A stretch of 14,878 nucleotides of DNA from an uncultured Thermomicrobiales bacterium (lineage in GTDB: Bacteria > Chloroflexota > Chloroflexia > Thermomicrobiales > UBA6265), in assembly GCA_902806355.1 (NCBI GenBank), contig CADCWI010000109.1:1-14878 (forward strand), in the 5' to 3' direction. The notes under the pieces are model-generated. The model was not told the origin of the DNA, ran no database searches, and was given only the letters and a program-made list of their open reading frames with translations. Position numbers and translations under genes: made by a program. Shown here piece after piece: positions 1 to 7,315 of this stretch (positions within the stretch are counted from its first letter, which is position 1; every line of letters starts with the position of its first letter).

Positions 1-124
1 AGCAGGTGCGCAACCAATGGGCCTTACCAGCATGGATGAACCCGCGCCGGAGACGGTACCATTCGACCTCCGCGTGCCCGCCCGTGTCGTCCAGGAGCGA
101 ACGGGCACTCCCTCCATGGCGGGG
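1..124. other. window edge, no gene assigned
   Basis: No complete gene can be placed between the window edge and the MMPL stop codon. On the minus strand, the frame that continues past that stop is open to the edge and reads like protein (for example LLDDTGGHAEVEWYRLRRG), but it has no ATG or GTG start here. The plus strand is also open over the same codons, so openness at this GC content proves little. A neighbouring gene may begin outside the window. Confidence 0.3.
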
Positions 125-520
125 TCAGTCCGCGGCGATCGGTCTTCGCAGCCGCGCGCCATCGGATCGCTCCTCCTCGCCAAACCGCCTGCCCGGACAC
201 CAGTCCCAGCGCCCAAGCAACAGCACGATCGCCGGCACCAGGATCGGCCGCACGATGAACGTGTCGAGCAGCACGCCGAACGCGACCGCGAAGCCGAGTT
301 GGAACAGGTCCCGCCGTGGAAGCGTCATCAGCGCGGCAAACGTCCCGGCCGGGATCAGGCCCGCCGAGCTGATCACGCCACCGGTCCGGCCGACTGCCAG
401 TCGCACCCCGTCATGGAACCCGAGCCGTGCCGTCTTTTCACGAATCCTCGCCATCAGGTAGATGTTGTAATCCACCCCAAGCGCAGTGAGGAACACGATT
501 GAGTAGAGGGCCACGGCCGA
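125..520 (-). pseudogene. MMPL/RND transporter, C-terminal remnant
   Basis: The frame encodes only the last third of the C-terminal membrane domain of an MMPL-family (RND superfamily) transporter, a family of inner-membrane proton-driven exporters of lipids or drugs. Visible marks are the helix with the motif FLTALGVDYNIYLMARIRE, the stretch GRTGGVISSAGLIPAGTFAA, and the closing helices ending FGVLLDTFIVRPILVPA and LLGRWDW, which is the usual MMPL C-terminus. About 130 residues remain, whereas the family usually has about 700 or more. Upstream of about position 520 the frame loses all MMPL resemblance and runs antisense into hemE, so the N-terminal domains are missing. A GTG at 514 or ATG at 454 could start a short product, but a stump with three or so helices should not transport. 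It lies 3' of hemE on the same strand and probably marks a deletion or rearrangement junction. Confidence 0.75.
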
Positions 521-587
521 CTCCGGAGAGCATGGCTGGTGGGTATGTCTCGTCACCGACCCGTGATCCGCAGTACGTATGAACCGG

Positions 588-1664
588 TCAGCCTTCCTGC
601 CTGGACGGGTACGCATGAACGGTCTCGACCACACGGGCAAGCTGGTCAGGGTCCGTCTCCGGCAGGATGCCGTGACCGAGGTTGAAGACGTGACCCGCAC
701 GTCCAGCGGCACGTCGCAATACGTCACGTGAGGCAGCCTCGACGACCGGCCAGGGCGCCATCAGGATCGTCGGATCGAGGTTGCCTTGTATGCCGGTCGC
801 GAAATCGAGCGTCGACCACGCGGTATCGAGAGGCAGCCGCCAGTCCACGGAGACAATATCAGGGCCTGTCCGGCCGATCTCCGCCAGCAGCTGCGCCGTT
901 CCGGTACTGAAGTGGATCGTCGGCGCGGTTCCCCGGAGGGCGGAGAAGATCCGGGAGGTATACGGGGCGACGCGAGTGCGGTACGTCTCCGCAGCGAGCA
1001 GCCCCAGCCACGAATCGAAGAGCTGGACCGCATCAGCGCCGGCCGCGACCTGTCCCCGCAGGTAGCGGATCGTCACCTCCGTAATCCTTTCCATCAGCTC
1101 GTGCCACAACTCCGGCTGACCGTACATCATCGCTTTCGTCTGGGGATATTCCCGGCTCGACCGGCCATCGACCAGGTAGCACGCCAGGGTGAATGGCGCA
1201 CCGGCGAACCCGAGGCTTGCCGCCCGGTCACCCAGCTCCTGCCGGAGTAACCGGAGGGCATTCAGCACGTACGGCGTGCCCTCCTCTGGATCGACGACGC
1301 GAATCCGCGACACATCCTCGGCCGTGCGAATCGGGTTGGCGATCACTGGCCCGACGCCGGGCCGGATCTCGAAATCAACTCCCATCCCTTCGAGCGGCAG
1401 CATGATGTCCGCGAACAGCACCGCCCCATCGACCCCGAACCGGTCGATCGGCATCAGTGTCGCTTCCACCGCGAGCTCCGGCGTTCGCGCCACCTCTAGA
1501 AAGCTGTGAACCTTCCGCAAGGCCCTGTACTCCGGCAGGCAGCGGCCCGCCTGCCGCATGAACCAGACAGGCGTCGCATCGACCGCCTCTCTGTTGGCGG
1601 CGGCCAGGAATCGTTGGCGGCCACTCATCGTCAGGTTCACGGAGCTAAGCGTAAATTCGGTCAT
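588..1664 (-). CDS. hemE: uroporphyrinogen decarboxylase
   Basis: HemE removes the four acetate carboxyl groups of uroporphyrinogen III to give coproporphyrinogen III, a cytosolic step of heme synthesis that needs no cofactor. The 358-residue protein is full length. It shows the N-terminal signature TPVWFMRQAGR (residues 31-41), the essential aspartate in FADIMLP (Asp86), the tyrosine in ACYLVDG (Tyr163), the block QLFDSWLG, and the late NLGHGI motif with His331. The usual Tyr of AGRYLPEYR is Cys42 here. The ATG at 1664 is chosen because GAAGAGG lies 4 bases upstream; the internal ATG at 1628 has no such site. It follows hemB by 61 bases on the same strand and is probably the last intact gene of the operon. 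The identification is secure. Confidence 0.97.
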   Translation of the reverse strand: MTEFTLSSVNLTMSGRQRFLAAANREAVDATPVWFMRQAGRCLPEYRALRKVHSFLEVARTPELAVEATLMPIDRFGVDGAVLFADIMLPLEGMGVDFEIRPGVGPVIANPIRTAEDVSRIRVVDPEEGTPYVLNALRLLRQELGDRAASLGFAGAPFTLACYLVDGRSSREYPQTKAMMYGQPELWHELMERITEVTIRYLRGQVAAGADAVQLFDSWLGLLAAETYRTRVAPYTSRIFSALRGTAPTIHFSTGTAQLLAEIGRTGPDIVSVDWRLPLDTAWSTLDFATGIQGNLDPTILMAPWPVVEAASRDVLRRAAGRAGHVFNLGHGILPETDPDQLARVVETVHAYPSRQEG

Positions 1665-1725
1665 GCTGCCTCTTCAGGGTTCGTGCAGAATAGAAGAGAG
1701 AACGTTGCGGCATGAGACGTGGCGC

Positions 1726-2760
1726 TCACTCGTCGGAGAGCCACGCCGCCGCCTCCTTGGCATGGTAGGTGATGATCCGGTCGGCGCCGGCACGCTTCAT
1801 CGACAACAGGGTCTCCAGCGTCATCCGGCGCTCGTCGATCCAGCCAAGCCGGCTGCCTGCCTTGATCATCGCGAACTCGCCGGAGACGTTGTAGGCCGTG
1901 ATCGGCACGTCAAACGTATCGCGGGCGCTCCGGATGATATCCAGATACGACAGGGCCGGTTTGACGATGATCGCGTCCGCGCCTTCGTCGAGGTCGATCG
2001 CGATCTCTCGCATTGCTTCCCGGGCGTTTCCGGGATCCATCTGATGAGATCGCCGGTCGCCGAACGCCGGGGTGCTCTCGGCGGCTTCACGGAACGGACC
2101 GTAATAGGCGGAGGCGTACTTCGCGGCATAGGACATGACCGGCGTCGAAGTGCGTCCCGCTTCATCGAGCGCGGCGCGGATCGCCGCCACCCGGCCGTCC
2201 ATCATGTCGGACGGCGCGACGATATCTGCCCCGGCATCCGCGTGGCTGACCGCCGTTCGCGCCAGCAAGGGAAGCGTCGCATCATTGTCGACCTCGCCAT
2301 GAGCAAGGATCCCGCAGTGCCCGTGGTCGGTGTACTCGCAGGCGCAGACATCGGTAATGACGAGCATCGTCGGCGCACGTTCCTTGATGTGCCGGACCGC
2401 CCGCTGGACGATCCCGTCTGGATTGAACGCGCCGCTCCCGATCGCATCCTTGCGATCGGGAATCCCGAACAGGAGAACTCCGGGAATGCGCAATGCCTCC
2501 AGCTCATCGAGCTCGCGATCGAGCTGGTCGAGCGACAACTGGAACTGGCCCGGCATCGATGAGATCTCGCGCCGGACGTTCTCGCCCTCGACGATGAACA
2601 GTGGATAGATGAAGTCTTGCACTGTCAGCCGGGTTTCCCGGACGAAGGCACGGAGGGCCGGCGAGCGCCGGAAACGGCGTGTCCGGACGAAGGTTCCGCC
2701 GTCCTGAGGGCGGTCGAACGTCAACAGGTCGGCCTCACCGGACGCAGCGCGGTCACGCAT
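1726..2760 (-). CDS. hemB: porphobilinogen synthase (5-aminolevulinate dehydratase)
   Basis: HemB condenses two 5-aminolevulinate molecules to porphobilinogen, the first common tetrapyrrole step, normally as a cytosolic octamer. The 344-residue protein has the two Schiff-base lysines, Lys214 in SYAAKYASAYYGPFR and Lys267 in IIVKPALSYLD. It also has a zinc-type metal site, DVCACEYTDHGHCG, with Cys139, Cys141 and Cys149, so this is the zinc-dependent class rather than the aspartate-rich magnesium class. About 28 residues precede the usual start of the fold at RRSPALRAF. The ATG at 2760 has AGAGGTG about 5 bases upstream. Its start lies 24 bases after the hemC-hemD stop, which indicates cotranscription. 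No hemA, hemL or gtrR is in view to supply aminolevulinate. Confidence 0.97.
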   Translation of the reverse strand: MRDRAASGEADLLTFDRPQDGGTFVRTRRFRRSPALRAFVRETRLTVQDFIYPLFIVEGENVRREISSMPGQFQLSLDQLDRELDELEALRIPGVLLFGIPDRKDAIGSGAFNPDGIVQRAVRHIKERAPTMLVITDVCACEYTDHGHCGILAHGEVDNDATLPLLARTAVSHADAGADIVAPSDMMDGRVAAIRAALDEAGRTSTPVMSYAAKYASAYYGPFREAAESTPAFGDRRSHQMDPGNAREAMREIAIDLDEGADAIIVKPALSYLDIIRSARDTFDVPITAYNVSGEFAMIKAGSRLGWIDERRMTLETLLSMKRAGADRIITYHAKEAAAWLSDE

Positions 2761-2784
2761 GGAACACCTCTGGTCTCTTCATGT

Positions 2785-4539
2785 TTATGTCGCCCTTCCA
2801 GTCAGGTACCGCATCACTGCCTGAACGATGCCAGGTGCGTCCGGCGCTGAGGCCAATGCGTGCACCGGAAGATCGACATCCTCCATCGCCGAGGCTGTCG
2901 TCGGTCCGATCGCGGCGAGACAGGCGCCGGAGAGTGCAGCGAGATCCGTGCCGAGAAGATGACGCATTGCCCGCACGGATGTCGGCGAGGCGAAGGTGAC
3001 GACATCGACGGTTCCGGCCTGGACGAGGCTCCTGATCGCCGGATCGATCTCCGTTGCGTCGACCGTGCGATACGCTTCAATGATATCGACCTCCGCACCC
3101 CGCGCCCGGAGCGCTTCCGGAATCTCTGCCCGGGCCCGGTTCCCGACCAGGCAGAGCACCCGCTGCCTCGCCAGGTCGATATCGGCCATCGCCGCGATCA
3201 GCCCCTCGGCCCGCTGGTCCTCTGGCTCGACCGCCACGTCGAACCCCATCTCACGCATGCGATTCCCCGTCGTCCGCCCGACCGCCGCGACCCGGACCGG
3301 CCACGGCTCCCTCCCACGCTGGGCGGTGGTGGCGATCGTGTCCACCGCGTTGCCGCTCGTGACGATCAGCCATCCATAGTGACCTTGTCGCAGATTCGAG
3401 ATGGTCCTGTGGAGTTTCACGCTATCCATGGGAGGCTGGACGGTGATCGACGGCACATGGTGAGCTACTGCACCATGCCTCTCGAACTCGGCGACTACCG
3501 GTGCCGCCACCGGGCCCGTACCGGTCACGAGCACCTGCTTGTTCATGAGGGCCCGAGTGTCGCGTTCAGCGGGCGTGTCTCCGGTACGATTTGGAGTCAC
3601 CGACCGGATGAGAGTCTGGCTGATGGTCATCACGGCGGATTCGGCCGCATCGGGCGGAAACTCGTCATAGACTCGCTCGAGTCGCGTGCCGTCATCACTG
3701 CCAAGCATCGCCCAGAACCGCACGATGTCCCGCCCATGGAATGTCTCGATGCGGGCATGGGCTCCGATCGGCGCGGTGCAGCCGCCACCGATATCTCGCA
3801 GGAACTCCCGCTCGACCGACACCTCTGTCGTCACGTCGCGGTCGGCCAGTGCCGCGGCGATCGTCGCCATCGGGTCCGGGGCCACCCTCGTCTCGATCGC
3901 CAGCACTCCCTGCCCCGGCGACGGAGTGAACCGGGCGACCGGCAGGAAGTCGGTGATGCGATCCTCCCACCCCATCCGGATCAACCCGGCCGCGGCCAGG
4001 ATCACCGCATCGTATTCCTCACTCGCCGCTTTTCGGAGCCGAGTGTCGATGTTCCCGCGAAGGTCCACGATCCGGGCATCGGAGCGCAGCTGCCGCACCT
4101 GCACCGCCCGCCGCTGCGAGGACGTGCCGATGATCGGCTCGGGCGGCAGTGCATCGATCCCAACGCCGTGCCGGGATACCACCACATCCCGGGGATCTTC
4201 GCGCTCGGTGAAGGCACTGATCGCGAGTCCCTCGGGCGATAGCGTCGGCATATCCTTCGCCGCGTGGACAGCGAGATCGATCTCCCCCGCCATCAACGCC
4301 CGCTGCAGCGCCGACGTGAACACGCCCCGACCACCGATCTCTGTCAACGGTGATTCCTTGTCGAAATCGCCCTCGGAGTGGATCACCTGGATCTCGAACG
4401 CCTGGCCGGGATAGTGACGGGCGAGTGCCTGTTGGACATGCCGCGCCTGCCAGAGCGCCAGGGCACTGCCGCGTGTGCCGATCCGGATGACATCAGGGGC
4501 GACGGGCGGGAATGCGGCTGAAGGAGCTGCCTGGGGCAC
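2785..4539 (-). CDS. hemCD: HemC-HemD fusion: hydroxymethylbilane synthase / uroporphyrinogen-III synthase
   Basis: One 584-residue frame carries two successive enzymes. Residues 18 to about 315 are HemC, which polymerises four porphobilinogens into hydroxymethylbilane. Visible marks are IRIGTRGSALALWQ (19-32), VHAAKDMP with the catalytic Asp96, the arginine-rich SSQRRAVQ, and GGGCTAPIG with Cys254, which should anchor the dipyrromethane cofactor. After a linker rich in Thr, Arg and Asp (about 316-332), residues 333-584 are a HemD domain, which cyclises the chain to uroporphyrinogen III. It has the typical two-lobed pattern, with ILVTSGNAVD-like and VTFASPTSVRAMRHLL segments. No siroheme methyltransferase domain is present. 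The start is a GTG with no clear Shine-Dalgarno site, and no better in-frame start exists before the HemC fold. Separate hemC and hemD genes are the more common arrangement; the fusion would couple production and use of unstable hydroxymethylbilane. Confidence 0.95.
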   Translation of the reverse strand: MPQAAPSAAFPPVAPDVIRIGTRGSALALWQARHVQQALARHYPGQAFEIQVIHSEGDFDKESPLTEIGGRGVFTSALQRALMAGEIDLAVHAAKDMPTLSPEGLAISAFTEREDPRDVVVSRHGVGIDALPPEPIIGTSSQRRAVQVRQLRSDARIVDLRGNIDTRLRKAASEEYDAVILAAAGLIRMGWEDRITDFLPVARFTPSPGQGVLAIETRVAPDPMATIAAALADRDVTTEVSVEREFLRDIGGGCTAPIGAHARIETFHGRDIVRFWAMLGSDDGTRLERVYDEFPPDAAESAVMTISQTLIRSVTPNRTGDTPAERDTRALMNKQVLVTGTGPVAAPVVAEFERHGAVAHHVPSITVQPPMDSVKLHRTISNLRQGHYGWLIVTSGNAVDTIATTAQRGREPWPVRVAAVGRTTGNRMREMGFDVAVEPEDQRAEGLIAAMADIDLARQRVLCLVGNRARAEIPEALRARGAEVDIIEAYRTVDATEIDPAIRSLVQAGTVDVVTFASPTSVRAMRHLLGTDLAALSGACLAAIGPTTASAMEDVDLPVHALASAPDAPGIVQAVMRYLTGRAT

Positions 4540-4576
4540 GGGATGGGGCCTGACGTGTCTAGAGGGCTGGTTAGGC

Positions 4577-4607
4577 GTGGGAGTTCAGAACCCCCCGCAA
4601 CTCCCAC
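4577..4607. promoter_or_regulatory. 9-bp inverted repeat overlapping the hem transcription start (possible operator)
   Basis: GTGGGAGTT (4577-4585) and AACTCCCAC (4599-4607) are perfect inverted arms separated by 13 bases. The centre-to-centre spacing is 22 bp, about two helical turns, which suits a dimeric DNA-binding protein. With the -10 ending at 4610, the transcript should begin near 4603, inside the right arm. A complete RNA hairpin would then not be made, which favours a DNA operator over an attenuator. The layout resembles CIRCE-type operators but the sequence differs. The cognate regulator is unknown. Confidence 0.45.
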
Positions 4608-4609
4608 CA

Positions 4610-4638
4610 ATTTTAAGCAGCGCCACCCATCGTTGCAA
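4610..4638 (-). promoter_or_regulatory. sigma70-type promoter of the hem operon
   Basis: Reading the minus strand, TTGCAA (4638-4633) matches four of six bases of the -35 consensus. It is followed by a 17-base spacer and TAAAAT (4615-4610), five of six bases of the -10 consensus. Transcription should begin near 4603, giving a leader of roughly 65 bases before the hemC GTG. This is the best -35/-10 pair in the window and faces the hem operon. It is a consensus match only. Confidence 0.6.
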
Positions 4639-4668
4639 CTGGAATCGGGAGATCCGCGTTGACGGCTA

Positions 4669-4677
4669 TGGTACACT
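4669..4677 (+). promoter_or_regulatory. candidate extended -10 promoter for rplU-rpmA-rpmE
   Basis: TGGTACACT fits the extended -10 pattern TGnTAnAcT. No good -35 hexamer stands 16-18 bases upstream; TTGACG at 4659-4664 is too close to serve. Transcription from here would give a leader of about 140 bases before rplU, including a small hairpin CCGCT-GATTGA-AGCGG. Long leaders are common for ribosomal protein operons under feedback control, but nothing here matches a leader motif I can name. Confidence 0.35.
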
Positions 4678-4826
4678 TTCATGTCTGGGTGCCGGAGTGC
4701 GCCCCGTTTCGTGTGCTAGCTGTGGAACCATACGCTGACTCGGGCCACCATCCGCTGATTGAAGCGGCCTCCTGATGTCGAGCGCTCCAAGGACCACGAC
4801 AGAGCCAATCGGCCAGGATACATGTG

Positions 4827-5306
4827 ATGACAGATTCAGAAAGAGAAACCCAGGCGGCTGAAACGACCGGGGAACCAGGAACTCCGGAGCCGGAGGACGT
4901 CGTCAAAACCGAACCGAGACAGTTCCAGGTTTCGAAGCCTTCTTCCCGCAAGCCAGCCACAACTAGGGCAGCTACCGTCGTTGATGGCCCCGCACCATAC
5001 GCGGTGATCGCAACCGGCGGCAAGCAGTATCGGGTCAAGGTCGGTGATCGGATCACCGTCGAGCGGCTACACGTCGACGCTGGTTCCGCCATCACGATCG
5101 ACCAGGTTCTCCTGCTTGGCGGCGACGGATCGACCCGGATCGGAACCCCGATCGTTGAAGGCGCTCGCGTCGAAGCGACCGTCGATGCACAGGATCGCGG
5201 CGAAAAGATCGTTGTTTTCAAGTACAAGGCCAAGAAGCGGTATCGACGCCGGACTGGCCACCGCCAGGAACAAACTCGCCTGACGATCACCGGCATCAGC
5301 GGCTAG
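4827..5306 (+). CDS. rplU: 50S ribosomal protein L21 with N-terminal extension
   Basis: L21 binds 23S rRNA (with L20) in the large subunit. The core starts at [19 protein letters not shown] (residues 58-76) and continues to the basic [16 protein letters not shown] block and the closing LTITGISG, as in ordinary L21 proteins of about 103 residues. The odd part is the first 57 residues, rich in Glu, Thr, Pro and Ser and probably disordered. No ATG or GTG lies in frame immediately before the core, so the extension appears to be really translated. The start may be the ATG at 4827 or the GTG at 4824; AGG at 4815-4817 lies upstream of both. It is the first gene of a ribosomal protein operon, with rpmA 64 bases downstream. 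Confidence 0.95.
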   Translation: MTDSERETQAAETTGEPGTPEPEDVVKTEPRQFQVSKPSSRKPATTRAATVVDGPAPYAVIATGGKQYRVKVGDRITVERLHVDAGSAITIDQVLLLGGDGSTRIGTPIVEGARVEATVDAQDRGEKIVVFKYKAKKRYRRRTGHRQEQTRLTITGISG

Positions 5307-5370
5307 ATTCCAGGAGTACCGCTCGGCACCCCGTGTCGGATGGCGGCCCTATTCGAAGGAGACATCAGTC

Positions 5371-5691
5371 ATGGCTCACAAAAAAGGCGTCGGTAGCTCC
5401 CGAAACGGCCGCGATAGTGAATCCAAGCGCCTCGGCGTCAAGCGTGCCGATGGCCAGTTCGTCCGGTCCGGAACCATCGTTGTTCGTCAGCGCGGAACGC
5501 AGTTCTGGGTCGGCAACAACGTCGGTATTGGCAAGGACCACACGATCTACAGCAAGATCGATGGTGTCGTTCGGTTCGAGCCGGTGTCCCGCCAGAAGCG
5601 ACGGATCAGCGTCTACACGCCTGATGTCTATCCTGTCGGCGGCGGCAAGGAATTGCTGACTCCAGACACCATCACCACCCCCGCGGACTGA
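5371..5691 (+). CDS. rpmA: 50S ribosomal protein L27
   Basis: L27 sits near the peptidyl transferase centre, with its N-terminal tail close to the tRNA acceptor ends. The protein begins directly with [21 protein letters not shown], the conserved L27 N-terminus, so it lacks the cleaved leader found in Firmicutes. The central [20 protein letters not shown] block is typical. At 106 residues it is longer than the usual 85 or so because of a tail from about residue 85. AAGGAG lies 9 bases before the ATG. The rplU-rpmA pairing is nearly universal in bacteria and supports both calls. Confidence 0.97.
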   Translation: MAHKKGVGSSRNGRDSESKRLGVKRADGQFVRSGTIVVRQRGTQFWVGNNVGIGKDHTIYSKIDGVVRFEPVSRQKRRISVYTPDVYPVGGGKELLTPDTITTPAD

Positions 5692-5730
5692 CGTCCGCCT
5701 TTATTACAGAACAAACGGAGATCCTTATTC

Positions 5731-6060
5731 ATGAAGCCCGCTATCCATCCCAACTACGTTGAAGCCACGGTGACCTGCTCGTGCGGCAACACGTTCACGA
5801 CGCGATCGACGCGTCCGACCCTGCGCACGGACCTTTGCAGCGTCTGCCATCCGTTCTACACCGGCGAGCAGCGCATTGTTGACACTGCCGGACAGGTTGA
5901 GCGGTTCACGCGGCGCCAGGAAGCGGCAGCCGCCAACGCGGGCCGCAAGTCGAAGCGCCAGCGCCGGATCGAAGCTCGCCAGCAGGGTGGAGCTCCGCTC
6001 GACGAGGCTGAAGGCGCCGAGGAGACTGAGGACGAAGCCGTCGAGGCGACCGCTCAGTAA
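5731..6060 (+). CDS. rpmE: 50S ribosomal protein L31, zinc-binding type, with acidic tail
   Basis: L31 bridges the two ribosomal subunits. The N-terminal [20 protein letters not shown] is diagnostic, and Cys16, Cys18, Cys36 and Cys39 form the C+ zinc ribbon (CSC and CSVC). The conserved [20 protein letters not shown] follows. Usual L31 proteins have about 66-75 residues; this one has 109 because of a basic stretch ([14 protein letters not shown]) followed by a strongly acidic Glu/Ala/Asp tail. The ATG lies 39 bases after the rpmA stop with a weak GGAG upstream. A strong terminator follows 23 bases later, so rpmE closes the operon. The zinc form implies that a zinc-free paralogue may exist elsewhere, which cannot be seen here. 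Confidence 0.96.
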   Translation: MKPAIHPNYVEATVTCSCGNTFTTRSTRPTLRTDLCSVCHPFYTGEQRIVDTAGQVERFTRRQEAAAANAGRKSKRQRRIEARQQGGAPLDEAEGAEETEDEAVEATAQ

Positions 6061-6083
6061 TTCCTGGTGATATGCAGATGAAG

Positions 6084-6117
6084 ACACCGGCACGACGATG
6101 TTCGTGCCGGTGTTTTT
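6084..6117 (+). terminator. intrinsic terminator of the rplU-rpmA-rpmE operon
   Basis: ACACCGGCACGA (6084-6095) and TCGTGCCGGTGT (6102-6113) form a perfect 12-bp stem with a 6-base loop, followed by a run of T to 6117. It stands 23 bases after the rpmE stop. The stem also lies 30 bases beyond the convergent XRE gene, but no T run follows it on the minus strand, so it should act mainly on the plus strand. Confidence 0.92.
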
Positions 6118-6147
6118 GTGTATCGAACGGCTAGACGTCCCATACGC

Positions 6148-6651
6148 TCAGGACGCTTGTGACTCGCTCTCGAACAATGGTCGGGTCAGCGACCGCATCC
6201 TGGCCAACGCCGGTCCGCTTCCCGTGTCGTCTGCGTCGTCCTGGTGATCGAGCAAGTGCGGCTGCACCCAATGGTGCTCGTCCGCATGCACGAACCGCGC
6301 AAACCGCATGACGCTGGCGCGCCCTGACTCGGTCAGGTCTCGGTAGACCGACAGGATCCGCCGCTCTTCTTCAGTTTCGCGGGGGGTGATCACCCGATCG
6401 ATCAGCCCCGACGCCTGCAACAGATCGGCGCGTGACAACCCGAGCGCCGCCGCTAGCTTGTCGAGGGTTGTCACGCTTGGCTGGGCACCCCGGCCCCGTT
6501 CGATGTCACAGACGTATGAGCGGCTCAACCCCGACCGGTCGGCGAGTGCCCGCTGGCTCAGCCCCTGATCCGCCCGGGTCTTGCGGATCCATTGTCCAAG
6601 GATCGATCCTGATGTCGGTTCAGCGGGTGCTGCGGGACGGGGCGTGGACAT
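6148..6651 (-). CDS. XRE-family transcriptional regulator
   Basis: This 167-residue protein has a lambda-Cro/CI-type helix-turn-helix at about residues 18-78. The sequence runs LGQWIRKTRADQGLSQRALA, then GLSRSYVCDIERGRG, where the recognition helix is, then TTLDKLAAALGLSRADLL. The rest has no recognised domain; residues 92-125 are helical and charged, and a His/Asp-rich stretch (HADEHHW..HLLDHQDDADD) could bind metal, though this is a guess. The ATG at 6651 has AGGAAGG 4 bases upstream, a strong site that fixes the start. It is convergent with rpmE and has no obvious operon partner. Its targets cannot be deduced; self-regulation is common for this family, but I see no clear operator upstream. 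Confidence 0.88.
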   Translation of the reverse strand: MSTPRPAAPAEPTSGSILGQWIRKTRADQGLSQRALADRSGLSRSYVCDIERGRGAQPSVTTLDKLAAALGLSRADLLQASGLIDRVITPRETEEERRILSVYRDLTESGRASVMRFARFVHADEHHWVQPHLLDHQDDADDTGSGPALARMRSLTRPLFESESQAS

Positions 6652-7315
6652 CGGACCTTCCTGACGACGTGAGCTGCTGGAAGGAAGGGAGGTCCTTCGA
6701 TCCGGGTTGGAGCCATCCTCGGGCGAGGAAGGCGGTTGGGGACAGCGTGACTACCCGCACATCTTACTTCAAATACGCGCGGAACGTACGTCACGGCCCT
6801 CTATAATACGGCGACCTTCCGACGATCCGAATCATCGGGCACCGTCCCAGGCGGCACGGTGATGGTGGGCAGGAAGGTACTGTCAACGCGCCATTGGCCA
6901 TCGACGAAGGTCGTCGCATTCCGGGTTCCAGGACCGGGTCATCACCTATGCTTGTGCCTGCTGAAGATTCTCCGTGGCACGTTCGACGCGTGTTTCGCTC
7001 TGCGGCTGAAGCTGCACAGCTCTATATCCTCTGGAGAAACATAGCCAACATCCGCCATAGCAGCATTCGGGCCGAGGGCATCGTTATACGCTGCCAAGCG
7101 GTCGACCTGTCCGAACCTCACTGAAGTATGCCTGAGCGAAAGGCGCCCGCTCTCATGTCCTGTGCTCCGAACCAGATCGTTACCGGCAGGGGCCGAATGC
7201 TCACGGACCAGTGGCTCTCGGCGGGCACCCCTGCTCCCACGCCACACGTTTCGGCGCAGGTGCCATCGAATCGGCATGCGCCAGGGGATGTCCTGAACGC
7301 CGGCGCGGATCCTGT
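6652..7315. other. 664-bp stretch without an intact gene
   Basis: Between the XRE regulator and the PfkB-like gene no convincing open gene exists on either strand. The part from 6801 to about 7127 looks like a decayed minus-strand gene (separate entry). A perfect TATAAT at 6802-6807 has no -35 partner. An imperfect palindrome covers CCGACGATCCGAATCATCGG near 6819. The promoter of the PfkB-like gene should lie in this stretch but cannot be pinpointed. Confidence 0.5.
6801..7127 (-). pseudogene. possible decayed gene of unknown function
   Basis: On the minus strand one frame reads like real protein in two blocks: VDRLAAYNDALGPNAAMADV followed by GYVSPEDIE (about 7110-7030), then after two consecutive TGA codons (6944-6939) a 45-codon block starting PGPGTRNATTFVDGQWRVDS and ending at TAG (6803-6801). 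The second block has GC-rich third positions and a normal amino-acid mix, unlike the Arg/Ser-rich shadow frames around it. The stretch between the blocks is less convincing and may carry frameshifts. The phrase DGQWRVDSTFLP recalls the C-terminal strands of NTF2-like or small lipoprotein folds, but I cannot name a family. It may also be chance. Confidence 0.3.

Noticed and set aside
1558..2562. Plus-strand open frame of 334 codons antisense to hemB
   Set aside because: It mirrors hemB codons and shows no family features.
2860..4242. Long plus-strand open frame of 460 codons antisense to the hemC-hemD fusion
   Set aside because: It is rich in Arg, His, Asp and Pro with no recognisable domain, and the opposite strand holds an unmistakable enzyme. 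Such shadow frames are expected at this GC content.
6711..6726. CCTCGGGCGAGG hairpin upstream of the XRE gene
   Set aside because: The stem is only four to five pairs with a tiny loop, within chance expectation at this GC content.
6802..6807. Perfect TATAAT as a promoter
   Set aside because: No -35 hexamer lies 16-19 bases upstream, and there is no gene within about 500 bases on that strand; the reverse reading TATTAT has only a weak -35.
7131..7140. CCTGAGCGAA as a third copy of the REP-like element
   Set aside because: Only 10 bases match and neither flank continues the similarity.
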